A stretch of DNA of 5,192 nucleotides from positions 1-5,192 of the forward strand of contig JAAUSP010000557.1 in the NCBI GenBank assembly GCA_012032575.1, in the 5' to 3' direction. This document shows, piece after piece, positions 1-4,692 of the stretch. The position numbers were made by a program, and so were the translations under genes. Below the pieces are notes generated by a model. That model did not search any database, was not told the origin of the DNA, and worked only from the letters and a program-made list of their open reading frames with translations. Source of the stretch: Anaerolineales bacterium. Lineage in GTDB: Bacteria; Chloroflexota; Anaerolineae; 4572-78; J111. Position 1 is the first letter of the stretch, and the number at the start of each line of letters is the position of its first letter.

Positions 1-42
1 AGGTCATCCGCCGATAACTTCGATAAACCTGCTCCTCAGTCA

Positions 43-136
43 CCCGGCCAGGGTGAAGATGAAGACAGAAGGATGAAAGGTCGGAAAAATTGACCTTTCA
101 TCCTTCATCCTTCATTTTCATCCTTCCCTGGCTGGG
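43..136. repeat. Long imperfect hairpin with a perfect 15-bp inner stem and TTCATCC repeats
   Basis: The inner stem is perfect: GAAGGATGAAAGGTC at 68-82 pairs with its reverse complement at 92-106 across a 9-base loop. The outer arms also pair: 43-53 (CCCGGCCAGGG) with 126-136 (CCCTGGCTGGG), 11 positions with a single G/T wobble. The right arm contains the heptamer TTCATCC at 97-103, 104-110 and 117-123, with a degenerate copy between; the left arm between the stems is purine-rich and pairs only loosely. The element lies in noncoding DNA. There is no T-run directly after the stem on either strand, so it is not a standard intrinsic terminator. It may be a repetitive extragenic palindrome or an RNA-processing hairpin. 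Confidence 0.7.
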
Positions 137-213
137 TCAGGCGCTGTATAACCCCGTTAGCTCCTTTCGTTAGAGTTCGCTCACTATGTTACCCTGCTGC
201 TTATCTGTGACTA

Positions 214-329
214 CTCTGCCCTGTCATTTCGAGCGACGTCAGGAGCGAGAAATCTCCTAATCCGTGGGTTGCCGACAACAACCTCAGAGATTTCTCGGCT
301 TTCAGCCTCGAAATGACATGAGGGATGAG
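214..329. repeat. Nested palindromic element (REP/MITE-like), about 116 bp
   Basis: Two perfect nested arm pairs are visible. The outer pair is TGTCATTTCGAG at 222-233 with CTCGAAATGACA at 307-318 (12 bp). The inner pair is CGAGAAATCTC at 246-256 with GAGATTTCTCG at 287-297 (11 bp). The apex holds a small hairpin (GGTTG 267-271 with CAACC 279-283), and GGCT/AGCC at 297-307 can form a side hairpin. Weaker pairing continues outward (CTC..CCC at 214-221 with GGG..GAG at 322-329, after a 3-base bulge). No transposase gene is present. The word TGTCATTTCGAGC followed by GAGAAATCTC resembles intergenic repeats I recall from several bacterial phyla; I cannot verify that here. It could end the cmk transcript or be a non-autonomous mobile repeat. 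Confidence 0.7.
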
Positions 330-390
330 TAATTATATTTATCTTAAGGATTATAACTTAGAAAGCAATCAGAAGAAAATAGGAAATTAG

Positions 391-1095
391 TTAGAGTTTT
401 TCTATCAGGTCTTCCAGGCGATCGAGCACGGCTTCGATGCTGAGATGGTCGGTTTCGACAATGATGGCGTCGGCGGCGGGGATCATGGGGGAAATGGGTT
501 TTTCGAGGTCCTGCCTGTCGCGCTCGCGCATGGCGGCCAGGATTTCCTCATAGTTGGCCGGTTGGCCCTGGGCAGCCATGTCGCGGCAGCGGCGGCGTGC
601 CCGTTCTTCGGCGGAAGCACGCATAAACACCTTCAGCTCGGCCTCGGGCAGCACCACCGTGCCGATGTCGCGCCCGACCATCACAATGGCGCCGGGGGCG
701 GCAATACGGCGCTGCTGGGCGGTCAGCGCGGCCCGCACCCGCGGATAAGAGGAAACCAGCGAGACAAAGGTTTCCACTTCGGGGCTGCGGATGGGCCAGG
801 TAATATCCAGGCCGTCGGCCAGCACGGTGTAAAGGCGGCCATCGTCGGGGCCGTTGGCCTTCACCTCAATGGTCAGGGTTTCGGCCAGGCGCGAGACTGC
901 TTCCATGTCAGCCGGGTCAAGTCCCCGGTCAAGCGCGGCCCAGGTGACGGCGCGATACATTACCCCGGTATCAAAATAAAGGTAGCCCAGGCGTTGGGCC
1001 AGCAGCGCTCCCAGCGTACTTTTACCCGAAGCCGCCGAGCCGTCAATGGCAATGGTTGAAGGTTGGGTCAATCTCTTCTCCGGCTTAATCACCAT
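391..1095 (-). CDS. cmk: Cytidylate kinase (CMP/dCMP kinase)
   Basis: The enzyme transfers the ATP gamma-phosphate to CMP or dCMP in cytosolic pyrimidine nucleotide synthesis. With the start at 1095 the protein has 234 residues, normal for the family. The P-loop GSAASGKST is at residues 19-27, the nucleotide-monophosphate-binding segment FDTGVMYRAV at about 41-50, the GRDIGTVV motif in mid-protein, and the family's C-terminal pattern (RDRQD, then P-x-x-PAADA) near 192-210. An in-frame ATG at 1146 would add 17 residues lying wholly inside the PIN gene; I reject it because the 1095 start gives the usual length and overlaps the PIN stop by 11 bases (ATGGTGATTAA). No strong ribosome site precedes 1095, so translation is probably coupled to the PIN gene. 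Lys199 stands where I expect a phosphate-binding Arg (E. coli Arg188); the change is conservative and the enzyme looks intact. Confidence 0.95.
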   Translation of the reverse strand: MVIKPEKRLTQPSTIAIDGSAASGKSTLGALLAQRLGYLYFDTGVMYRAVTWAALDRGLDPADMEAVSRLAETLTIEVKANGPDDGRLYTVLADGLDITWPIRSPEVETFVSLVSSYPRVRAALTAQQRRIAAPGAIVMVGRDIGTVVLPEAELKVFMRASAEERARRRCRDMAAQGQPANYEEILAAMRERDRQDLEKPISPMIPAADAIIVETDHLSIEAVLDRLEDLIEKL

Positions 1096-1516
1096 AGATG
1101 ATTTCAATTCGTCTTCTTTGGCAAATGTCAACAAAATCACGTTCATTGAAGGTGATTAGATAGTTTATCCTCAAATTAACATCCATTAACATCATCCGAA
1201 TTACCCAATCAACTAGACTGATAGGTCTTGGAGATGTCAAGGTCTCTTCAAGCGCCTTGTCCCGATAGGAAGTATCATTAATTCTAACAGTGCTAGGCTT
1301 TTCCAAAAACGTCTCAAACCGTCCAAGCACAATTTTGTCTTTGGTAAACTTGGTATTTAGAACCTCATATAAAGATGGCCAAGGTATTAATATGGTTGAT
1401 CTTTGAATTACATTTGCAATTTGTCCTGCTCTTACATGATTACTGTCTTTCACGTCATATAAAGCAAACCAGAAACCAGTGTCAACTAAGATGTTTTGAG
1501 GAATATTAGCTCTCAT
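1085..1516 (-). CDS. PIN-domain protein, putative VapC-like ribonuclease
   Basis: The 143-residue protein has the features of a PIN nuclease, a metal-dependent RNase fold typical of VapC toxins. The first acidic residue is Asp12 in ILVDTGFWFAL after the first strand. Glu51 in SLYEVLN, Asp103 in SLVDWVIRMM and the ITFNERDF segment (Asn124, Asp127) match the other conserved positions, so the active site appears complete, with Asn at a site that often carries Asp. The start at 1516 is chosen because GAGGAA lies about 10 bases upstream and the ATG overlaps the previous stop by 11 bases (ATGAGAGCTAA); the longer frame from 1579 lies inside the upstream gene. It is cotranscribed with that small gene, which would be its antitoxin if this is a toxin pair. 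Base composition is AT-rich compared with rluB and with the rest of cmk, suggesting transfer. Its RNA target cannot be read from sequence. Confidence 0.9.
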   Translation of the reverse strand: MRANIPQNILVDTGFWFALYDVKDSNHVRAGQIANVIQRSTILIPWPSLYEVLNTKFTKDKIVLGRFETFLEKPSTVRINDTSYRDKALEETLTSPRPISLVDWVIRMMLMDVNLRINYLITFNERDFVDICQRRRIEIIYGD

Positions 1517-1835
1517 CCTCGGTTTCTTCCTCGTATTCAGTTGCATAGCCTGCCCATGGCGCAGGTTTTCTCTTTCCAAAAAGAAACTTGCCTTTTCTTT
1601 TCGGCGAGGGTTCTAGCTCCGGGTAAATCACATATATCCTATCCGATTTATCTAAACTAATATTATCGCTTATTTGATCAGCTAATTCTTTTAGCAAATC
1701 TTGTTTAAATTCAAACGAAAATGCAGCACAGTTAGGGCCACATTCCTTTGCTTTATAAGAGTCTAACCAAGCATACATATTTTCATAATCACCTTTTAAT
1801 CCCAAGTCATAAGAAAGCCAAATTAGTTTTTTCAC
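1506..1835 (-). CDS. Uncharacterised 109-residue protein with Cas2/VapD-like fold pattern, partner of PIN gene
   Basis: I do not recognise a named family. The gene starts with GTG at 1835, preceded by a strong ribosome site (AAGGAG, 7 bases upstream). The sequence reads as strand LIWLSYDL (4-11, with Asp10), helix about 17-28, a strand near 36-43, helix KQDLLKELADQI (44-55), then strand DRIYVIYPE (65-73). That order and the Asp after the first strand resemble the ferredoxin-like fold of Cas2 and VapD; this is inference from pattern only. A basic segment (KRKGKF, 79-84), an APWAGY motif (92-97) and a very acidic tail (100-108) follow. Its stop overlaps the PIN start by 11 bases, so the two are probably translated together. 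It may be an unusual antitoxin, or itself a nuclease. No cas genes or CRISPR array are present. The gene is AT-rich relative to its neighbours. Confidence 0.87.
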   Translation of the reverse strand: MKKLIWLSYDLGLKGDYENMYAWLDSYKAKECGPNCAAFSFEFKQDLLKELADQISDNISLDKSDRIYVIYPELEPSPKRKGKFLFGKRKPAPWAGYATEYEEETEDES

Positions 1836-1842
1836 TTTATCA

Positions 1843-1848
1843 CTCCTT
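1843..1848 (-). promoter_or_regulatory. Strong Shine-Dalgarno site fixing the GTG start at 1835
   Basis: Read on the minus strand the site is AAGGAG, within an A-rich tract, 7 bases before the GTG. It supports a non-ATG start and independent translation initiation for the small-gene/PIN/cmk block, whereas the later junctions in that block rely on overlapping stop and start codons. Confidence 0.8.
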
Positions 1849-1920
1849 TTTTTATTTGTGGCTCAGAGGCAGTCTGTGACCGCCACAAGTCGAGGGCCGC
1901 AGACCCTCTCCGAGCATAAA

Positions 1921-1945
1921 ACGGAAGACGCAACACGCAACACGC
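1921..1945. repeat. Degenerate ACGCAAC heptamer tandem repeat
   Basis: Two exact copies (1928-1934 and 1935-1941) are preceded by ACGGAAG (1921-1927, two differences) and followed by a partial ACGC. It ends 3 bases before the rluB stop codon. Function is unknown. It resembles in unit length, but not in word, the repeats at 97-123 and 4664-4692. Confidence 0.7.
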
Positions 1946-1947
1946 TC

Positions 1948-2691
1948 TTAAAGTTTCACACTACGTTTCAACTGTTCCACTTCCACCGGGTTGAGGTGAC
2001 GCCATTTGCCCGGTTTAAGGTGGCCCAGTTTGATGGGGCCGATGCGGACCCGTTCCAGCCGTTTGACCGGGTGGCCCAATGCTTTAGCCACGTCGCGGAT
2101 CTGGCGTTTGCGGCCTTCGGTCAGGATGATTTTGAGCCAGGTGTTGTCGCCTTCAAGCTTGAGGCGTTCGATGATGGCCGGGGCGCTGGGCCGGCCTTCT
2201 ATTTCTACTTCGCCGCGCCGCCAGCGGAAAAGGGTGGGGGTGGTGGGCCGGCCTGCTACTAACACCTGGTACTCTTTTTCCAGGTGCGAGCGGGGATGGG
2301 TGATCTTTTCGGCCAGATCACCATCATTGGTCAGCAGCACCAGCCCTTCGCTGCGTAGGTCCAGCCGGCCTACGGGGTAAACCCGCTCCTCTACTTCCAC
2401 CAGGTCCACCACCGTGCGGCGGCCGCGGTCGTCACTGGCGCTGGTCAGCACGTCGCGCGGCTTGTTGAGAATCAGGTAAACCGGCTTTTCCGAGGGCCGG
2501 GGCAGGCGTTGGCCGTCCACAGCAATCACATCGCGGCGCGGGTCAACCTTAAAGCCCAGCACGGTCACGGTCTGGCCGTTCACCGTTACCCGGCCCTGTT
2601 CGATCAGGGTTTCGCTGGCCCGGCGCGAAGCCACTCCGGCGTGGGCCAGCACTTTTTGCAGGCGTTCTTCCACTTGAGGGTTGTTGGCCAT
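1948..2691 (-). CDS. rluB: 23S rRNA pseudouridine synthase, RsuA/RluB/E/F family
   Basis: The protein converts a specific uridine of large-subunit rRNA to pseudouridine. It has 247 residues. An N-terminal S4 RNA-binding domain covers about 9-55 (RLQKVLAHAGVASRRASE, then RVTVNG). The synthase domain starts near 70 with YLILNKP and contains the catalytic-loop motif GRLDLRSEGLVLLTNDG with Asp111 as the catalytic residue; Ser replaces the usual Thr at 114. EGRKRQIR at 192-199 is the family's C-terminal signature. The ATG overlaps the HEPN stop by one base (TAATG) and has a strong ribosome site (AAGGAG, 7 bases upstream). RluB rather than RluE, RluF or RsuA is favoured by the S4 domain and the scpB/cmk context seen in many bacteria, but the exact target uridine cannot be read from sequence. 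Confidence 0.95.
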   Translation of the reverse strand: MANNPQVEERLQKVLAHAGVASRRASETLIEQGRVTVNGQTVTVLGFKVDPRRDVIAVDGQRLPRPSEKPVYLILNKPRDVLTSASDDRGRRTVVDLVEVEERVYPVGRLDLRSEGLVLLTNDGDLAEKITHPRSHLEKEYQVLVAGRPTTPTLFRWRRGEVEIEGRPSAPAIIERLKLEGDNTWLKIILTEGRKRQIRDVAKALGHPVKRLERVRIGPIKLGHLKPGKWRHLNPVEVEQLKRSVKL

Positions 2692-3098
2692 TAAATTGCT
2701 CCTTCCTGGCGCAAGTAACTTTCCAGGCGGGCCACGAAACGTGCGGCGGCAGCAAGAATTTGCTCGGCATCTTGCCCCGTAAGTGGAGTCGCGTACAGGT
2801 CATAATCTTGTTCTTCGCGGGCTTTACGTGCTTTGGCATAGATTTCGCTAAATTCCGGTTCAATCTTACCGGGTTTTATAAGAAATTCACCAAACGCCGA
2901 GTGTACACCAGAATGTCGGGCACGTTCAATGTTTAACCATAACAGTGCTGCCGAAGCTACGTGGAAGATTGTGTAGTAAGCCCGGTTAACTGCGCCACGC
3001 CAGTGACCTTGCGTTAGGCTATCACGGGCTGTTGCCAAATCGTCATAAGCTCTATCTAAGCGGACTCTGATATAAGTTCGTTTGGTTGCATCGTCCAT
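2691..3098 (-). CDS. HEPN-domain protein, partner of the adjacent nucleotidyltransferase
   Basis: This 135-residue, all-helical protein matches the HEPN family (PF05168 type): RAYYTIFHVASAALL at 39-53, an HSGVHSAFGEFLIKPG-like segment at 62-77, and the AREEQDYDLY motif at 93-102. Such proteins pair with small MNT nucleotidyltransferases, and some pairs are toxin-antitoxin systems in which HEPN is an RNase and MNT adds AMP to it. Arg39 and His46 fit RX4-6H spacing, but they lie in the second helix rather than near the C-terminus as in HepT-type RNases, so nuclease activity is uncertain. The only suitable start, ATG at 3098, overlaps the upstream gene by 43 bases, implying tight coupling. Its stop overlaps the rluB start. 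An accessory role in nucleotide binding is an alternative. Confidence 0.92.
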   Translation of the reverse strand: MDDATKRTYIRVRLDRAYDDLATARDSLTQGHWRGAVNRAYYTIFHVASAALLWLNIERARHSGVHSAFGEFLIKPGKIEPEFSEIYAKARKAREEQDYDLYATPLTGQDAEQILAAAARFVARLESYLRQEGAI

Positions 3099-3466
3099 AG
3101 TTCAATCCCATCCTGTTCAATATTGCGATAAAGAAGCAAACGATGCTGGCGCATTGTAGCGTAGGTAGTTTCATCTTTGATAATCAATGAAGTGACAATG
3201 CCATAGGCAAATTCGATCTCCCAAGCGATTCTGACAATCTCATTCCAGTATCGCCGGTAATCACTATCTACCATCCGCACCACGATCAGCAAATCTAAAT
3301 CTGACTCGTCATCAAAATCGCCCCGCGCTTTGGAACCAAAAAGCACCACTCGCAGCAAATCGTCCCTGTAGCGCTGATGCAAACGGCTGACCAAAGAAGT
3401 GAGGGCCGCCCGCTCGTTGGAGGTCAAATGAGCAGGTAATCTGTTCGCAATATTATCCTTACTCAT
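3056..3466 (-). CDS. Minimal nucleotidyltransferase (MNT, pol-beta superfamily)
   Basis: The 136-residue protein has one pol-beta-type nucleotidyltransferase domain. GSKARGDFDDESDLD at 44-58 is exactly the GSX10DXD signature, with Gly44-Ser45 and metal-binding Asp56 and Asp58. The third acidic residue expected on a later strand is not obvious: the segment GIVTSLIIKDE (about 89-99) has Thr-Ser at the likely position, a variation known in some HEPN-associated members. It is the presumed antitoxin or modifying partner of the HEPN protein encoded immediately downstream with a 43-base overlap. Its ATG overlaps the scpB stop by 8 bases (ATGAGTAA) and has no strong ribosome site, so it is probably coupled to scpB translation. 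The gene order MNT then HEPN is the reverse of the hepT-mntA order. Confidence 0.93.
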   Translation of the reverse strand: MSKDNIANRLPAHLTSNERAALTSLVSRLHQRYRDDLLRVVLFGSKARGDFDDESDLDLLIVVRMVDSDYRRYWNEIVRIAWEIEFAYGIVTSLIIKDETTYATMRQHRLLLYRNIEQDGIELWTMQPNELISESA

Positions 3467-4019
3467 GCCCGTTGGTTCCCTGTTCCGGTGGCTCCGGCTC
3501 CGGCAGCTCTAATTCCGGCAAATCTTTCAAATCTTCCAGGCCAAAGTAGCGCAAAAATTCAAAAGTGGTACCAAACAGCGAGGGATGGCCGACGGTGTCC
3601 AGCCGGCCCACTTCTTCGACTAGGCCCTTGCTGAGCAGGGTCCGCAGCACGCCGTCGCTGTTAACGCCGCGAATGGACTCGATTTCGGGCCGGGTAATGG
3701 GCTGGCGGTAGGCAATAATGGTCAGGGTTTCCAGGGCCGGGGTTGAGAGCCGGGCCGAGGTGGTCAGGCCCAGAAAGCGTTCGATGTAGTCCGTCACTTC
3801 GGGGGCGCTGACAAGCTGCACCTTTTTGCCCTGGCGCTGCAAGCGAATGCCGCGCTGCTGGCAGCTCTCTTTAAGCTGTTCCAGGGCCGCCTCGACCCGC
3901 TGGGCCGGGCAGTCGATGACCGCAGCCAGGTGCTCGACCGTCACGGCCTCGGCGCTGACAAAAAGCAGGCCCTCGACGATGATGCTGAGTTGTTGGTTGG
4001 TCAGGTTGTCTGTTGTCAT
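3459..4019 (-). CDS. scpB: Segregation and condensation protein B
   Basis: ScpB dimerises and, with the kleisin ScpA, binds the SMC ATPase to condense and segregate the chromosome. The 186-residue length is typical. Two winged-helix regions are visible: an N-terminal one at about 8-85 (IVEGLLFVSAEAVTVEHLA near the start) and a second at about 91-160, with the family signature TIIAYRQPITRPEIESIRGV (100-119) and the G-H-P-S-L-F-G-T-T turn at 144-152. The tail is acidic and proline-rich. The ATG at 4019 has only a weak ribosome site. scpA usually lies directly upstream but does not here: the next gene is divergent, so scpB opens this operon and scpA must be elsewhere. The stop overlaps the MNT start. 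Confidence 0.95.
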   Translation of the reverse strand: MTTDNLTNQQLSIIVEGLLFVSAEAVTVEHLAAVIDCPAQRVEAALEQLKESCQQRGIRLQRQGKKVQLVSAPEVTDYIERFLGLTTSARLSTPALETLTIIAYRQPITRPEIESIRGVNSDGVLRTLLSKGLVEEVGRLDTVGHPSLFGTTFEFLRYFGLEDLKDLPELELPEPEPPEQGTNGHE

Positions 4020-4041
4020 CGCGGCTCAATAATGCTATAAT
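4013..4041 (+). promoter_or_regulatory. Sigma-70-type promoter for the lipoprotein gene
   Basis: TTGTCA at 4013-4018 (one mismatch to TTGACA) and a perfect TATAAT at 4036-4041 are separated by 17 bases. Transcription should start near 4048, giving a leader of about 30 bases. The -35 box overlaps the first codons of the divergent scpB gene, so polymerase binding here could compete with scpB expression. I could not identify an equally good promoter for scpB on the other strand. Confidence 0.75.
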
Positions 4042-4060
4042 GCGGGTTGTTTTGGTAAAA

Positions 4061-4066
4061 GAGGAG
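4061..4066 (+). promoter_or_regulatory. Shine-Dalgarno site for the GTG start at 4079
   Basis: GAGGAG lies 12 bases before the GTG. The spacing is on the long side, but no other start lies nearer in the signal-peptide frame except a CTG at 4076. It supports translation starting at the signal peptide rather than at the internal ATG at 4170, which has no ribosome site. Confidence 0.6.
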
Positions 4067-4078
4067 TAATAAAACCTG

Positions 4079-4661
4079 GTGCATCGTTTTTCTTTCTTAA
4101 AAAGTATCGTTATTATATTCAGTCTGCTGGGGTTAACCAGTCTGGCCTGCGGCCTGGGCGGCCAGCAAGATGAAGTGGCCGGCCGCCGGGGGGACTATCC
4201 CGGTAAGCCAGGAAGCAGCCGACCGCCTGAAACAGAATTTTTACCAATCGCTGCAAGAGGCTACCAGCACCCACGAGGCCAGCCTGCGCATTACCAACGA
4301 GGAAATTACCTCGCTGATGGCCAGCGAGCTAACCTCAACCGGCCAGATTCCGCTGAGCAACCCGCAAGTCTGGTTTACCGCCGGGCGAATTTACATCACC
4401 GGCGAGGTTGATACGCTTGGCCCGGTCAACTTCGCCTCGCTGATTGTGGCTACGGCGGTGGTGGATGAAGGCCGTATGGTGGTCCGGGTAGAGGAAGCCC
4501 AGATGGGGCCGTTTGATCTTTCCCCTTCCCTGGTGGAATCGATGACCCAAACCGTCAACGAAGTGCTGGCCGGAGTAATTGTTGACGCCGACCTCGACAT
4601 CAGCCGCCTGGAAATCCTGGAAGGCGAGATGTTTGTGATCGGCACCCGCCGGACGTCATAA
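4079..4661 (+). CDS. Putative secreted lipoprotein of unknown function, frameshifted in a G6 run
   Basis: Two overlapping frames appear to be one broken gene. From the GTG at 4079 the first frame gives a signal peptide: basic start (HRFSFLK), hydrophobic core (IVIIFSLLGL) and a lipobox-like TSLAC ending at Cys24, followed by a flexible Gly/Gln stretch. After residue 38 this frame becomes arginine/proline-rich nonsense and ends at 4411. The second frame, open from 4137 and without a ribosome site, continues as a well-formed domain (TIPVSQEAADRLKQ to the stop at 4659-4661), with alternating strands and a helical segment (SLVESMTQTVNEVLAGV). Removing one G from GGGGGG at 4188-4193 joins them into a 193-residue lipoprotein. 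The cause may be a sequencing error, a real mutation, or slippage. The domain resembles lipoproteins I associate with Chloroflexota, but I assign no function. It would sit on the outer face of the membrane. Confidence 0.72.
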
Positions 4662-4662
4662 A

Positions 4663-4692
4663 AAACGTTAAACGTGGAACGTTTTAACGTTT
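4663..4692. terminator. Hairpin between convergent genes, possible bidirectional terminator
   Basis: AAACGTTAAACGT at 4663-4675 pairs with ACGTTTTAACGTTT at 4679-4692 around a GGA loop, with a single-base bulge. The arms start 2 bases after the lipoprotein stop and run into the ftsY stop codon (4693-4691). Position fits a shared terminator for two convergent genes. The stem is AT-rich and has no extended T-run after it, so intrinsic termination is plausible rather than clear. The sequence can also be read as 7-base repeats (AACGTTA, AACGTGG, AACGTTT, then AACGTTT after one extra T, 4664-4692). Confidence 0.5.

Larger units (their letters stand above)
1..390. other. Noncoding region downstream of cmk with two inverted-repeat elements
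   Basis: I see no convincing gene in this stretch. It lies beyond the 3' end of cmk and contains two separate palindromic elements (about 43-136 and 214-329, listed separately), a plain linker between them, and an AT-rich tail at about 330-390 next to the cmk stop. No hairpin followed by a T-run on the minus strand is visible just after cmk, so where the cmk transcript ends is unclear; the palindrome at 214-329 could serve. One plus-strand frame is open from base 1 to a stop at 91-93, and one minus-strand frame is open to the left edge from a possible GTG near 53. Neither is long enough or marked well enough to call. Confidence 0.75.
1836..1947. other. Gap between rluB and the small gene: heptamer repeat, hairpins, possible weak promoter
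   Basis: This is the only sizeable gap in the minus-strand series. On the plus strand it holds ACGGAAG, ACGCAAC, ACGCAAC, ACGC in tandem (1921-1945); GAGGG/CCCTC (1892-1896 with 1904-1908); GGCAGTC/GACCGCC (1868-1874 with 1878-1884, one mismatch on this strand that becomes a G-U wobble in the minus-strand RNA); and TTGTGGC/GCCACAA (1856-1862 with 1882-1888). The last two share bases and are alternatives. None is followed by a T-run, so read-through from rluB is possible. On the minus strand TTGCGT (1940-1935) and TATGCT (1918-1913), 16 bases apart, form only a weak promoter match. The inverted repeats lie where an autoregulatory operator of a toxin-antitoxin pair would sit; this is inference. 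Confidence 0.55.

Noticed and set aside
14..27. ATAACTTCGATAA, similar to a loxP arm
   Set aside because: It is not an exact match and has no inverted second arm at the right spacing; chance similarity.
1..93. Possible gene end on the plus strand, or gene start on the minus strand, at the left edge
   Set aside because: The frames are short, partly inside the hairpin element, and lack a ribosome site or recognisable motif.
97..123. CRISPR-like array of TTCATCC units
   Set aside because: The units are 7 bases and directly adjacent, without spacers; the Cas2-like fold of the small protein alone does not imply CRISPR.
445..1059. Plus-strand open frame of about 204 residues opposite cmk
   Set aside because: It is the antisense of a clear cmk and its translation is Gly/His-rich with no domain, as expected from GC-rich codons read backwards.
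1096..1146. N-terminal extension of cmk from an ATG at 1146
   Set aside because: The extra 17 residues are the PIN gene read in another frame, and the 1095 start gives the normal Cmk length.
1858..2380. Plus-strand open frames opposite rluB
   Set aside because: They lie antisense to a well-marked pseudouridine synthase and show no motif or ribosome site.
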